A DNA stretch of 64,000 nt from Clostridiales bacterium (GCA_019415945.1 DXYF01000017.1:1-64000), one strand, 5' to 3'; shown: positions 1-8,593, counted from the first letter of the stretch. Program-made: numbers and translations. Notes: generated from the sequence alone by a model not told the origin.

Positions 1-69
1 TTCGAGCAGACAGATTGATATTATCAAACCTTCTTTGCCCGACCGTTTTCGAGCAATTTACTATAAAGC
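1..69 (-). repeat. 96-bp terminator-associated repeat, copy 1 (cut by window edge)
   Basis: This is the distal unit of a tandem pair read on the minus strand. It matches copy 2 at an exact 96-bp offset, and the window edge removes its distal hairpin. It keeps the conserved CTCGAAAACGGTCGGGCA block and the central imperfect hairpin, where a G-T wobble stands in for the G-C pair seen in other copies. The array may continue outside the window. Confidence 0.9.
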
Positions 70-165
70 AAAAAAGCCGAGTGCCTCGGCACGCAATTCG
101 AGCAGACAGATTGATATTATCAAATCTTCTCTGCCCGACCGTTTTCGAGCAATTTACTATAAAGC
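70..165 (-). repeat. 96-bp terminator-associated repeat, copy 2
   Basis: Full unit, read on the minus strand, starting on the T-tract of the histidine kinase terminator. It holds the central hairpin in the form AGATT...AATCT where other copies have AGGTT...AACCT. It ends with GCCGAG-GCA-CTCGGC plus a T-run where other copies have GTCGAG-GCA-CTCGAC. Both differences keep base pairing, so they are compensatory. Confidence 0.92.
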
Positions 166-199
166 AAAAAATCAGAGTGGAATAATCCGCCCTGATTTT
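163..199 (-). terminator. Rho-independent terminator of the two-component operon
   Basis: On the minus strand, AAAATCAGGGCGG pairs with CCACTCTGATTTT (two G-U pairs) around an ATTATT loop, followed by TTTTTTG. It lies a few bases after the histidine kinase stop codon, and repeat copy 2 starts in its T-tract. Confidence 0.8.
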
Positions 200-205
200 G
201 GTTTT

Positions 206-1741
206 TTATTTGTTATGTTTTTTCTTTACCGTTACCGCGTCAAGCTCAAACCAGAACACACTGCCCTTGCCCAATGTACTGCGTACTCCGTAACGAGCAC
301 CGTGTGCGTCGAGAATTGACTTTACGATTGAAAGCCCAAGTCCTGTACCGATAACACCGCGTTTATGCTCCTTGTCCACCTTATAATATCTGTCCCAGAT
401 ATACTGGAGCTTGTCCGGCTCAATGCCCTCGCCGTGGTCGGTCACCTCTATTTTTACCTTTTTGCCCTTAACGCTCTGAGTAACTATAACCGTCTTGTCC
501 TCGCCTGCGTGGTTTACGGCATTGTTGACAAGGTTATATATTACCTGGGAAATTTTGAGTTCATCGGCAAACACCCACACATTCTCATTGCTTTCAAATG
601 TAATGGTGTAGCCCTCCTGCTCCCTGAGCTTTGAGTATCTCTCAAAAATATCGGCAACGCTGTCGGTAAGACAGTAGCGTGATTTTTCAGGCTGAACTGT
701 ACCCGACTGAAGCTTTGATAGGTCGAGCAAATCGTTTACAAGGGTTGAAAGCCGAGTTGCCTCGTCTATTATAATTTGTATGTTTTCGGGCGTATTTTCT
801 CCCGGAAGATCTCGCATAACCTCGCCGTAACCTGTAATCATTGTAAGAGGCGTCCTCAAATCGTGTGAAATGTTCGCAATAAGCTCACGCTGAAGCTTTT
901 CGGTTGCGGCAAGCTCCGTTTTTGCGTAGTTAAGCGTTGCGTTAAGCTCTTCCACTTCAAGATAACCCGTCGCGTCAAACTCAACATCATAGTTCTTTTT
1001 TGCAAGCTCCTTTGCCGCACTGTTCGTCTTTGAAATGGGACTTGCTATTTTGCGTGTGGCGTAAATCGAAAGAAGCACCGCAATTATTATAAACACGATG
1101 GATACTATGAACATCTGATCCTTTATAATCTCTACTGTATTGCTCAGCGGAGAAATGGACGAGGTGACAATCAAAAAACATTCGCTTGAATCCTCAAGGC
1201 TTATTATATCGGCGTAGACCATATTTTTCACCTTGCTTGTGCCAGCCTTCGAGTAATGACGCTCCGAACGAGGTGTGTCGGCAGACGCCGAATCATACAC
1301 AAGCTTGTCAAGTGCCTGCTGTGCAATACTCCTGTCACGCTCGCTTGTTACGCACATATAGTGTCCGCCGTTGTCTAAAGCCTTTTTATAGTACGAATAA
1401 ACATCGTGATACTCAAGGTCAAGCTCGGTAGCGGGGTTGTCGTACTCGCAGTTATACATCAGCTCAAACAGCGTTGATGAGGAATCGTAAACATACACCG
1501 ACAGCGAGTTGTATCCTGCTACATTTTCGATAGTGCCCTGAACATTTTTATTTTCTTCGATGGATTTTGAAATTATTGAAGCGTTTTTTTCAACCATCGA
1601 GGATTTTGTCATCGTATAAAAAGACTCAAGAAAAAACGACTGAAACATCCAAAGTACAACTAAAATTATTATGCCGAACAGCAAAAAGTAGCATAAAAGC
1701 TTAAAGTTGAGCGGTATGTTTTTTCTGCTAAACCGTTTCAA
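206..1741 (-). CDS. Two-component sensor histidine kinase
   Basis: Membrane sensor kinase of 511 residues. Transmembrane segments are near residues 13-33 and 208-228, with an extracytoplasmic sensor region of about 170 residues between them. A HAMP linker follows, then the HisKA motif ISHDLRTP with phospho-accepting His293. The HATPase_c domain has an N box (YNLVNNAVNH) and the glycine boxes DHGEGI and GTGLGLSI. The start is a TTG that overlaps the end of the regulator gene by 14 bases; AGGAGTG lies about 12 bases upstream, and the next in-frame Met is inside the first membrane segment. The signal sensed is unknown. It is co-transcribed with the OmpR-type regulator upstream. Confidence 0.93.
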   Translation of the reverse strand: MKRFSRKNIPLNFKLLCYFLLFGIIILVVLWMFQSFFLESFYTMTKSSMVEKNASIISKSIEENKNVQGTIENVAGYNSLSVYVYDSSSTLFELMYNCEYDNPATELDLEYHDVYSYYKKALDNGGHYMCVTSERDRSIAQQALDKLVYDSASADTPRSERHYSKAGTSKVKNMVYADIISLEDSSECFLIVTSSISPLSNTVEIIKDQMFIVSIVFIIIAVLLSIYATRKIASPISKTNSAAKELAKKNYDVEFDATGYLEVEELNATLNYAKTELAATEKLQRELIANISHDLRTPLTMITGYGEVMRDLPGENTPENIQIIIDEATRLSTLVNDLLDLSKLQSGTVQPEKSRYCLTDSVADIFERYSKLREQEGYTITFESNENVWVFADELKISQVIYNLVNNAVNHAGEDKTVIVTQSVKGKKVKIEVTDHGEGIEPDKLQYIWDRYYKVDKEHKRGVIGTGLGLSIVKSILDAHGARYGVRSTLGKGSVFWFELDAVTVKKKHNK

Positions 1742-2408
1742 ATCTGTAACCCACTCCTCTCAGGGTTACGATGCACTTGCTGTATTCCCCAAGACTTTTA
1801 CGCAAAAGCTTGATGTGAGTATCAAGCGTTCTTTCATCGCCGAAGAAATCATATCCCCACACCTCGCTTATCAGCTTTTCGCGAGTAAGGGCAAGACCTT
1901 TGTTTTTGACCATGTAGAAGAACAGCTCATATTCCTTTGGCGTCATATCTATTCTTTTGCCGTCGATAGTGACGATGCGTGCCGAAAAATCAACGGAAAG
2001 ACCCTCGTAGGTAAAAACATCGTTTTTTTGTTCTGAGTTCTGAGCACCGTTTGCACGCTTGAGTACGGCACTGACACGCATCATAAGTTCTTTCGGAGAA
2101 AACGGCTTTACAACATAGTCGTCGCTTCCCAGCTCAAACCCGTGGATTTTGTCGTATTCCTCGCCCCTTGCAGACAGCATAATTATAGGGGTAGAGCGAA
2201 ATTTTCTTATCTCACGACACGCCGAAAAGCCGTCAAGTTCGGGCATCATAACATCCATTATAATAAGATCAAATTCCTCTTTGCGGCAAATCTCAATAGC
2301 CTGCATTCCGTCAACAGCCTCTTCAACGGTGTATCCCTCAAACTCTGCATATTTGCGGATAATCTGTCTTATTCTGAATTCATCATCTACTACAAGCAAT
2401 CTGCTCAT
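1728..2408 (-). CDS. OmpR/PhoB-family response regulator
   Basis: DNA-binding response regulator of 226 residues. The receiver domain (about 1-120) has the acidic pair Asp8-Asp9, the phospho-acceptor Asp52 in IIMDVMMPELDG, and the conserved Lys in VVKPFSPKEL. The C-terminal winged helix (about 130-226) carries the typical TPKEYELF and RTLDTHIKLLRKSL segments. GAGGAGAGG lies upstream of the ATG. The histidine kinase gene overlaps its end, so the two form a standard regulator-sensor pair. Target genes cannot be inferred from the sequence. Confidence 0.94.
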   Translation of the reverse strand: MSRLLVVDDEFRIRQIIRKYAEFEGYTVEEAVDGMQAIEICRKEEFDLIIMDVMMPELDGFSACREIRKFRSTPIIMLSARGEEYDKIHGFELGSDDYVVKPFSPKELMMRVSAVLKRANGAQNSEQKNDVFTYEGLSVDFSARIVTIDGKRIDMTPKEYELFFYMVKNKGLALTREKLISEVWGYDFFGDERTLDTHIKLLRKSLGEYSKCIVTLRGVGYRFETV

Positions 2409-2571
2409 TCTAACCTCTCCTCACTTTTAATACAGCTTTGATATATTATCAGTCTGCACTCAATTCTAAAGCACAAATGTGATAAAAATATGTTATATTT
2501 GAAAAAATTATGAAAACTGCCGCCCAAACGCACACCTTTTCACAAAAAATTATAGCACAACAATACAGATA

Positions 2572-2600
2572 TTGAAATACCGTCAAAAAAGTTTTATAAT
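2572..2600 (+). promoter_or_regulatory. Predicted sigma-A promoter of the fumarase operon
   Basis: TTGAAA, a 17-base spacer and TATAAT lie about 40 bases upstream of the fumarase alpha-subunit start. The rest of the 2409-2640 gap is AT-rich and also holds the divergent upstream region of the two-component operon. Confidence 0.6.
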
Positions 2601-2640
2601 GTTTTTGTAACACTACAAAATCACCGAAAGGAAGCTTGAG

Positions 2641-3492
2641 ATGGAAATAAGACGCATTAACGCAAAAACCGTTACCGACGCCGTAAAAAAGCTGTTTATG
2701 GACTGCAACTACTTTATCGGAAACGATATTATGAATGCTCTTGAAAACGCCTGCGAGTGTGAAAAGTCGCCCGTCGGCAAAAGCGTTTTGTCGCAGATTA
2801 TCGAAAACGACAGACTTGCGGCAAAAGAGGAAATTCCTCTTTGTCAGGACACAGGAATGTCGGTGCTGTTTGTCGAATACGGCGACAAGGTGGTAATTGA
2901 GGACGGAAGCTTTGAACAAGCCGTAAACGAGGGCGTGCGTCAGGCGTACGACGAAGGGTGTCTTAGAAAAAGTGTTGTAAGCGACCCTGTTTTCGACCGC
3001 ATAAACACCCGCGACAACACTCCCGCAATTATACACACAAAAATCGTAAACTCCGATACAATAAAAATCACGGCAGGCGGAAAGGGTTTCGGAAGTGAAA
3101 ATATGTCCGCCATAAAAATGCTCACACCGTCATACGGCGTTGAGGGCGTTAAAAAGTTTATTCTTGACACTGTTTTTGCGGCAGGTCCCAACCCGTGTCC
3201 TCCTATTGTTGTAGGAGTAGGAATCGGCGGCACATTTGAGCGTGCGGCACAGCTTGCCAAAGCGGCTACCTTTCGCCCCATAGACACCAAAAACAGCGAC
3301 GAGCGTTATGCCCGCCTTGAGGACGAGCTTTTGACAGAAATAAACAAGATGGGCTTCGGCCCCGCAGGATTAGGCGGCACGACAACTGCCTTAGGCGTAA
3401 ACATCGAAACATCGCCCACACACATTGCGGGTATGCCGGTTGCAGTAAATATATGCTGTCATGCGGCAAGACACGCAAGCACGACTATTTAA
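2641..3492 (+). CDS. Fumarate hydratase class I, alpha subunit
   Basis: This 283-residue protein matches the N-terminal (catalytic, Fe-S) half of class I fumarases and tartrate dehydratases. Recognisable segments are IPLCQDTGMSVLFVEYG, the GGKGFGSEN loop and the PNPCPPIVVGVGIGG stretch, which carry the cluster and substrate-site residues of this family. The enzyme interconverts fumarate and malate through an oxygen-labile [4Fe-4S] cluster. The beta subunit starts 12 bases downstream, so the two-subunit form is encoded as an operon. AAAGGAAG precedes the ATG. A tartrate dehydratase cannot be strictly excluded, but no tartrate genes are nearby. Confidence 0.92.
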   Translation: MEIRRINAKTVTDAVKKLFMDCNYFIGNDIMNALENACECEKSPVGKSVLSQIIENDRLAAKEEIPLCQDTGMSVLFVEYGDKVVIEDGSFEQAVNEGVRQAYDEGCLRKSVVSDPVFDRINTRDNTPAIIHTKIVNSDTIKITAGGKGFGSENMSAIKMLTPSYGVEGVKKFILDTVFAAGPNPCPPIVVGVGIGGTFERAAQLAKAATFRPIDTKNSDERYARLEDELLTEINKMGFGPAGLGGTTTALGVNIETSPTHIAGMPVAVNICCHAARHASTTI

Positions 3493-3504
3493 CGGAGGAA
3501 TATT

Positions 3505-4056
3505 ATGACTAAAAAAATTACGCTTCCGATAACTCAGGACGATATAAAAAGCCTCAAAGCAGGCGACAGCGTTTTGCTCACAGGCACAATTCTGACAGGG
3601 CGTGACGCCGCACACAAAAGACTTTTTGAGCTTATAGAGCAGGGCAAGGAACTTCCCGTTGATATTAAAGGGGAGATAATTTATTATGTAGGTCCCGCAC
3701 CTGCAAAAAAAGGCTATGCCGTCGGCCCCGCAGGTCCCACATCAAGCTACCGAATGGATAAATACACTCCGTCGCTTTTAAACCTCGGTCTTAAAGGAAT
3801 GATAGGCAAGGGAGCAAGGAGCAAGGAGGTTATTGACTCGATTGTAAAAAACAAATGCGTATATTTTGCCGCAATCGGAGGAGCCGCCGCACTCATTGCA
3901 AAAAGCATAAAATCCGAGGAGCTTTTGTGCTATGAGGATTTGGGAACGGAGGCAATTCGCCGATACACGATTGAGGATTTCCCGTGCATTGTTGCCGTTG
4001 ACTGCGAGGGCGGCAATGTGTATGAGTCGGAACCCCAAAAATACAGAACCGTATAA
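3505..4056 (+). CDS. Fumarate hydratase class I, beta subunit
   Basis: This 183-residue protein matches the C-terminal half of class I fumarases. It contains LTGTILTGRDAAHKR, the YYVGPAPAKKGYAVGPAGPT segment, GMIGKGARS and the FAAIGGAAAL motif, in the order usual for the family. The beta subunit completes the substrate pocket of the alpha subunit. It lies 12 bases after the alpha gene with GGAGG before its ATG and is followed by a strong hairpin, so it is the last gene of a two-gene operon. Confidence 0.92.
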   Translation: MTKKITLPITQDDIKSLKAGDSVLLTGTILTGRDAAHKRLFELIEQGKELPVDIKGEIIYYVGPAPAKKGYAVGPAGPTSSYRMDKYTPSLLNLGLKGMIGKGARSKEVIDSIVKNKCVYFAAIGGAAALIAKSIKSEELLCYEDLGTEAIRRYTIEDFPCIVAVDCEGGNVYESEPQKYRTV

Positions 4057-4063
4057 AACAATT

Positions 4064-4103
4064 AAAGCGTTGTGCCGACTGAACTTTAGGCACAACGCTT
4101 TTT
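4064..4103 (+). terminator. Terminator after the fumarase operon
   Basis: AAAGCGTTGTGCC and GGCACAACGCTTT form a 13-bp stem followed by a T-run. It sits between the convergent fumarase and TatD genes. The minus-strand tail is less T-rich, so it probably acts mainly on the fumarase transcript. Confidence 0.85.
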
Positions 4104-4134
4104 ATTAACACATCATATTGCTGTTTACTTCGTA

Positions 4135-4902
4135 TTACAAAATATTATAAAACCTCTTTGCGTTTTCGCAGGTAACATCAAGAAGCTGCTGCACACCCAT
4201 ATTACGCAGGGAGGCTATTTTTTCGGCTGTATATAAAATCATCGAGCTGTCGCAGCGTTTGCCCCTGAAAGGAACAGGCGACATATACGGGGCGTCGGTT
4301 TCAAGCAAAAGTCTGTCAAGAGGTATTTCGCTTGCAACATCAACGCTGTGGCGGGCGTTTTTAAATGTGACAACTCCGCCCAAGCTTATATACATTCCCA
4401 GATTTACCGCCTCACGCATAAGCTCAACACTTCCCGAAAAGCAGTGTACAAGTGCATGGGGGCGGTATTTTTTTAAGAACGCAAGCGTATCGGCGTGAGC
4501 TTCTCGGTCATGGACAACAAGCGGCATTTTAAGCTCAAGAGAAAGCTTAATCTGCTCTTCAAACACCTTTTTCTGCTTGTCACGGGGAATATCCCAATGG
4601 TAGTCAAGTCCCGTTTCTCCGATTGCAACGACCTTTTTGTGCTTTGTAAGCTCTGCAAGATCGTCAAGGTAGTCGTTTGGTATTGCGTCAAGATTTTCGG
4701 GATGAAATCCTACCGCCGCATACATAAATTCGTACCTCTGTGCAAGCTCAATGCTCTTTCGGGCAGTTTCAAAATCCACGGAGTTATTTACTATACCGCA
4801 CACACCTTTTGCATTTATCTTTTCAAGCAGGGCAAATCGGTCATCATCAAACCACTTGTCATCATAGTGTGCGTGTGCGTCAAAAATATTGCCGTATTCC
4901 AT
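4135..4902 (-). CDS. TatD-family metal-dependent hydrolase
   Basis: TIM-barrel amidohydrolase of 255 residues, the usual TatD length. The metal-binding motif DAHAHYD is near the N terminus, followed by GETGLDYHW, VVHDREAH, HCFSG and LLLETDAPYM, which supply the His, Glu and Asp ligands. The family includes 3'-5' exo-DNases, but the substrate of this copy is unknown. The chosen ATG has GGAGTGA at good spacing and lies 4 bases after the stop of the upstream membrane-protein gene. An earlier in-frame start would overlap that gene. It is the last gene of a three-gene minus-strand operon. Confidence 0.9.
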   Translation of the reverse strand: MEYGNIFDAHAHYDDKWFDDDRFALLEKINAKGVCGIVNNSVDFETARKSIELAQRYEFMYAAVGFHPENLDAIPNDYLDDLAELTKHKKVVAIGETGLDYHWDIPRDKQKKVFEEQIKLSLELKMPLVVHDREAHADTLAFLKKYRPHALVHCFSGSVELMREAVNLGMYISLGGVVTFKNARHSVDVASEIPLDRLLLETDAPYMSPVPFRGKRCDSSMILYTAEKIASLRNMGVQQLLDVTCENAKRFYNIL

Positions 4903-4906
4903 AAAA

Positions 4907-6289
4907 TCACTCCGTATCGTTCTGAATTTCAACCCCGAATTCCTCAAAAAGCGGTATAAGCTTATTCTCTATGTCATCCGATTCAACATAGCTGTCCAAA
5001 TCAATGCTTTCTCCGTTTCTCATTCTAAGCTCATAGGTATTATATCCGTCATCTGAGGTTGATTTTACACATTCCGTTTCGCTGTAGCTGTAAAAACTTC
5101 CTTTAATGTCAAAATAATGTCTGTTCACATTTATTCCCGTTTCATAAAACGAAACACCCTTGTTTGCACTCAAAAATACAAACAGCAACGCCAAAATATA
5201 AAACAGGTAAAGAATTATTCTCGTGCGTTTTTTCGATTTTTCCGACTCAAATACGGCGTCATAGTTCTTCATTTTTTCAAATCTTCTCTTGAAAAGCCGC
5301 CTGTATATTCGTTCCTTCAAAAAGTACGCAGCCGAAAAGCTGCAAAACAACGCAGGAATTATACAGCAAACGGCGTTATACCACTCAAGAGAGCTTGCGT
5401 AAACGGCAGAGCTGTACATAATTTGAGAAACCGCATAATACATACCAATGCAGAGAATCAAAAAAGGAATGAACAGCAAACCGCACGACGCAAAATACGG
5501 CACAAAACCGCTTGTACCGTTATACACCCGAAGTCCGTCCCTAAGGCATTCGTATTCCTCGCTTAAAATGGCTTCGGGATTTTCGGTGTTTTTTAGATAC
5601 TCAATGATTTTTTCTTCATAAAGCAGCCGATTCTTCTTTTTTTCATATCTTTTTAATGCCTTTTTGCGGTCTCCCGAAAGAAAGTCACGATATTCATAAG
5701 ACGAAAACGCACACTGCTCAAAACCGAAATACACACTGTACACATACTCGCAAACCCGATCAAGGTCTGCTTCTTCTCCGACCTGCGACTCCTCGTATAT
5801 GTATTTGACAAAATCGATGCCGATCATATTTTGTATGTTTGTTTTGAGTATATCCATAACCCTTTTTTCCGACTTATCAGACTCTGCAAAGCTTTTAAGC
5901 TTCGGCAAAACCGCTTTAAAATCATCAGACAGCTTATCAAAGCAGAGAGCCATTCGCTCACGGCTCTCTATAAAGCAGTAAAACCAGCAGGAAAAATTAT
6001 CCTCATCAATAAGTCCTATTAAATCGTACATCATACACTTCAGGGGCATATCGCTGCGTTTTGAAAAATCAATAATTATATTCAGTCCGCTTTTTGCGAC
6101 TTCGCCCCCGCAGTCCAGACAGTATTCAAACTCAACATTAAATCTGTTAAAGCACAGCGTTGCGATTGCAGAATCCTCATCACGGATAAACCTCGACGCA
6201 AACGCGTCAGTAGTATCGGCAAATGTATTAAATTTTTGTTTGAACTCATTTATTATTTCATCAATCATATTTTCAGCAACACTCAGCAA
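4907..6289 (-). CDS. Uncharacterised membrane protein, partner of the CpXC protein
   Basis: No family is recognised for this 460-residue protein. The N-terminal roughly 260 residues are soluble and rich in aromatic and acidic residues, with a cluster of Cys around FCYFCLDCGG-like positions. Three hydrophobic segments follow (about 265-295, 300-325 and 355-375), then a C-terminal domain of about 75 residues. The start is uncertain: a TTG directly follows the CpXC gene stop with AAGGAG only 3 bases before it, CTG is the next codon, and the first ATG is at 6268. The tight coupling with the CpXC gene suggests they act together. Function is unknown. Confidence 0.75.
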   Translation of the reverse strand: MLSVAENMIDEIINEFKQKFNTFADTTDAFASRFIRDEDSAIATLCFNRFNVEFEYCLDCGGEVAKSGLNIIIDFSKRSDMPLKCMMYDLIGLIDEDNFSCWFYCFIESRERMALCFDKLSDDFKAVLPKLKSFAESDKSEKRVMDILKTNIQNMIGIDFVKYIYEESQVGEEADLDRVCEYVYSVYFGFEQCAFSSYEYRDFLSGDRKKALKRYEKKKNRLLYEEKIIEYLKNTENPEAILSEEYECLRDGLRVYNGTSGFVPYFASCGLLFIPFLILCIGMYYAVSQIMYSSAVYASSLEWYNAVCCIIPALFCSFSAAYFLKERIYRRLFKRRFEKMKNYDAVFESEKSKKRTRIILYLFYILALLFVFLSANKGVSFYETGINVNRHYFDIKGSFYSYSETECVKSTSDDGYNTYELRMRNGESIDLDSYVESDDIENKLIPLFEEFGVEIQNDTE

Positions 6290-6997
6290 TTACTCCTTGA
6301 GCTTATTGAGCTTTTCAATGTGCTTTGCACGCTTGTAGCGATACAAAATATTCTCAGCCCATTCTCGGTCAATCTTAATAAAGCCTTTGAGTTTCTTGTC
6401 TTTTACGGCAAATCTGTCGGTTATGTCCTTTGACTTGCTGTAAATCTCAAGCCTTGCCGTCTGAACATACGGCTTTCGTTCCTCACCCGTAAAATATGTA
6501 AAGCCCATTGTATTTGTTTCTCTGTCGTACATCGACAAATATCCCTCGACAATCTCGGTATCATGGAGCTTTTTCGATACCGTCTGGCTTATTGCAAGTT
6601 TTGTCAGCTCAACCGCCATATCGTCAAGCCCCGACTCAAAAATAAAAATCTTTTCTTTAAACGAGTTAAAATCAGGGGTGATTCTTTTGCTTATGTTACG
6701 CAGATTGCTGTATTTTTCCTCAAGCTCTTTGTCACAAAGCTGGTAACGGTCGATTTTCGGGATAAGATACACCATAAAACGGTTCTTCATATCGTTGTAC
6801 AAAATCGGGTAATTAAGCCTCGCCGAATATTTGCACGACGGACAGCTCCACGAAAAAAGCTCCCCGCTGAGCACTTTTGAACGCAGGCTCTTGTCTATTG
6901 TATTGTTCACACTTGTATATATCTCTGCCCTTGCAAGCTCACCGCACATAGGGCACACTATCGCTTTGTTTACAACATTGTATGGCATTTGCGACAC
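6290..6997 (-). CDS. CpXC domain protein
   Basis: This 235-residue protein opens with two CPxC knuckles, CPMC near residue 15 and CPSC near residue 52, which define the zinc-ribbon-like CpXC family. After them comes a YLIP strand typical of the family, then a helical and mixed region ending in a basic Lys-rich tail. CpXC proteins have no established function. It is the first gene of the minus-strand operon with the 460-residue membrane protein (stop and start adjacent) and TatD. AAAGAGGTG precedes the ATG. Confidence 0.8.
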   Translation of the reverse strand: MSQMPYNVVNKAIVCPMCGELARAEIYTSVNNTIDKSLRSKVLSGELFSWSCPSCKYSARLNYPILYNDMKNRFMVYLIPKIDRYQLCDKELEEKYSNLRNISKRITPDFNSFKEKIFIFESGLDDMAVELTKLAISQTVSKKLHDTEIVEGYLSMYDRETNTMGFTYFTGEERKPYVQTARLEIYSKSKDITDRFAVKDKKLKGFIKIDREWAENILYRYKRAKHIEKLNKLKE

Positions 6998-7057
6998 CTC
7001 TTTAAAGACAATTATAACAATTTACAGTTATTTTAACAAGTAAATTTTAAAAAAATG

Positions 7058-7086
7058 TTGATTTTATAAAAAATATCTGTCATAAT
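7058..7086 (+). promoter_or_regulatory. Predicted promoter of the 7.1-kb coiled-coil gene
   Basis: TTGATT, a 17-base spacer and CATAAT lie about 60 bases upstream of the chosen ATG. Confidence 0.45.
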
Positions 7087-7144
7087 AATAGTATTAATAT
7101 CAAAATCATTTTCGCAGTCTGTGCGTTTATTAAGGAGAATTGAT

Positions 7145-7732
7145 ATGACAATTTTTGATACGGTAAAAGGAACTGTCAACACCGCCGTTGATACAATTTC
7201 ATCGGTTGCTCAGTCACTTGTCGAAAAGAACAGAGCCAACGCAAAGCTTAACAGACTAAGACTTGTCATGAAAAGCGAGAGCGAGCTTATGAACAGAGCG
7301 TATATTGCTCTGGGCAAACAGTATTACGAAAAGAAAAAGAAAAACGAGCCCGTTTCTGTTCAGAACGAAGAAAAGCTCTTTGAGGTTATTGAAAAGTCAA
7401 AGGCAAAAATCGCCAAGGCAAGAGAGTGCTACAGAAATATTGTTGACAGCCAAAACGATATATACTACGGGTCAGTCGACTGCAACAACTTTAACACAAA
7501 TGATGTTGTTGACATAACCGTAGCCTGCTCAAACGAGGAGGAGTACAAAAGCTCACCGTTTGAAAACACCGAAGCCAAGTCCGCAACAACCGTCAAAGAA
7601 CTTCAGGAACAGCTTGACGCCGTTGACAAAAAGACGAGCGGCAAGGCAAACGAGCTTAAAGAGGAGCTTGTTTGTGCCGATGAGAGCACAAAAGACTGCG
7701 ACGATGAGTCGCCTGACGGAGAGCTGTTTTAA
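7145..7732 (+). CDS. Hypothetical coiled-coil protein
   Basis: No family is assigned to this 195-residue protein. The first 30 residues form an amphipathic helix (FDTVKGTVNTAVDTISSV), followed by Lys/Glu-rich helical heptads to about residue 100. A polar middle region and a second acidic coiled coil (VKELQEQLDAVDKK) follow, and the tail is strongly acidic. There is no signal peptide or membrane segment. AAGGAGAA six bases before the ATG selects this start over an upstream GTG. The gene is a single-gene unit with its own promoter and terminator. Confidence 0.8.
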   Translation: MTIFDTVKGTVNTAVDTISSVAQSLVEKNRANAKLNRLRLVMKSESELMNRAYIALGKQYYEKKKKNEPVSVQNEEKLFEVIEKSKAKIAKARECYRNIVDSQNDIYYGSVDCNNFNTNDVVDITVACSNEEEYKSSPFENTEAKSATTVKELQEQLDAVDKKTSGKANELKEELVCADESTKDCDDESPDGELF

Positions 7733-7766
7733 ATAAAGCAAATTTATGTTTATATTTTCAAAAATT

Positions 7767-7804
7767 ATTCCTGCCCGAATTAAGATCGGGCAGGAATTTT
7801 TTTA
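7767..7804 (+). terminator. Terminator after the coiled-coil gene
   Basis: ATTCCTGCCCGA and TCGGGCAGGAAT form a 12-bp stem followed by TTTTTT. Repeat copy 3 begins directly in the T-tract. Confidence 0.92.
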
Positions 7805-7873
7805 TAGGAAATTGCTTCAAAACGATCGGGCAAAGAAGGTTTGATAATATTAACCTGTCTGCTCGACTTTTTT
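7799..7873 (+). repeat. 96-bp terminator-associated repeat, copy 3 (internally deleted)
   Basis: The unit starts on the T-tract of the preceding terminator. It keeps the central hairpin but lacks about 21 bases: GCTCGA runs straight into CTTTTTT, as if recombination occurred between two CTCGA motifs and removed the distal hairpin. On the minus strand it supplies the last codons and the stop of the AlkD-like gene. Confidence 0.9.
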
Positions 7874-8593
7874 ACGCTTGAGCGTTTTTAAATATTCTTT
7901 TGTTTCAGCGTCAATTCTTCTGCTTTCAACACATTTTTGAATCGCCCTGTTAAATGTTTCGTCATCAAGAGAATTACAGGAAAGATACCGCTCGGTCTTT
8001 TCCCTGCACTTTGCAAACGCAGTCGCAACAAGCCACGCCCTTGCCATGCTCACATAGTACCCTGTTTGCTTTACGCTGTCGCACCGTCTGAGCACAGGGT
8101 CGATATACTCGTCATCAAGGTAATAATCGAGCATAGCAACAAGTGCGATTCTGATTTTCCATTCATTATCGCTTTTTACATAAACATCAAGATAATCAAA
8201 AAACTCTTTCCTGTACTTTTTAATTTCTTTAAGTCCCGTGCAAAAACTGTCGCATATTGCCCAGTTGTCAACCTCTTCCGAAAACCTGTCAAACAAAGCC
8301 TTAAAACCGTCAAGGCTGTCGGTTTTTACAAGCCCCGTCACGATTCCCCGTATCATACGCTCCTCATAAAGACTGCCGTTTGAGCAGTCTAAAAAACTTT
8401 GAGGATTTCCCTTTGCAATTTCTCTGCTTATTTGCCGAAGGCGGGGCATTCTTATGCCGAGAACAAGCTCACTTTGTACATTAGGTACGAGAGAGCAGTG
8501 AAACCTGCGGTATTTTTCATCGCTTTGTTCTTTTAAAAAACCGACAAATTCGGCGTAATCACCGTCAGTCCATCGGCTTAATCTCAAATTCAT
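7850..8593 (-). CDS. DNA alkylation repair (AlkD/HEAT-like) protein
   Basis: This 247-residue all-helical protein resembles the AlkC/AlkD DNA glycosylase family, with the family segments LGIRMPRLRQISREI, EERMIRGIVTGLV, DNWAICDSF and WKIRIALVAML. AlkD enzymes remove bulky or cationic alkylated bases using a Trp/Asp site; NWAICD carries the corresponding Trp-Asp region. The ATG at 8593 is preceded by AAAGGAA, and longer in-frame starts would overlap the LicD gene. The last residues (KKVEQTG) and the TAA stop are encoded inside repeat copy 3, so the native C terminus seems to have been replaced. Confidence 0.85.
   Translation of the reverse strand: MNLRLSRWTDGDYAEFVGFLKEQSDEKYRRFHCSLVPNVQSELVLGIRMPRLRQISREIAKGNPQSFLDCSNGSLYEERMIRGIVTGLVKTDSLDGFKALFDRFSEEVDNWAICDSFCTGLKEIKKYRKEFFDYLDVYVKSDNEWKIRIALVAMLDYYLDDEYIDPVLRRCDSVKQTGYYVSMARAWLVATAFAKCREKTERYLSCNSLDDETFNRAIQKCVESRRIDAETKEYLKTLKRKKVEQTG

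Noticed and set aside
35..319. Open reading frame of 94 codons across the repeat pair
   Set aside because: The frame is open only because the 96-base repeat is a multiple of three. It is antisense to the terminator and histidine kinase 3' end and has no ribosome binding site.
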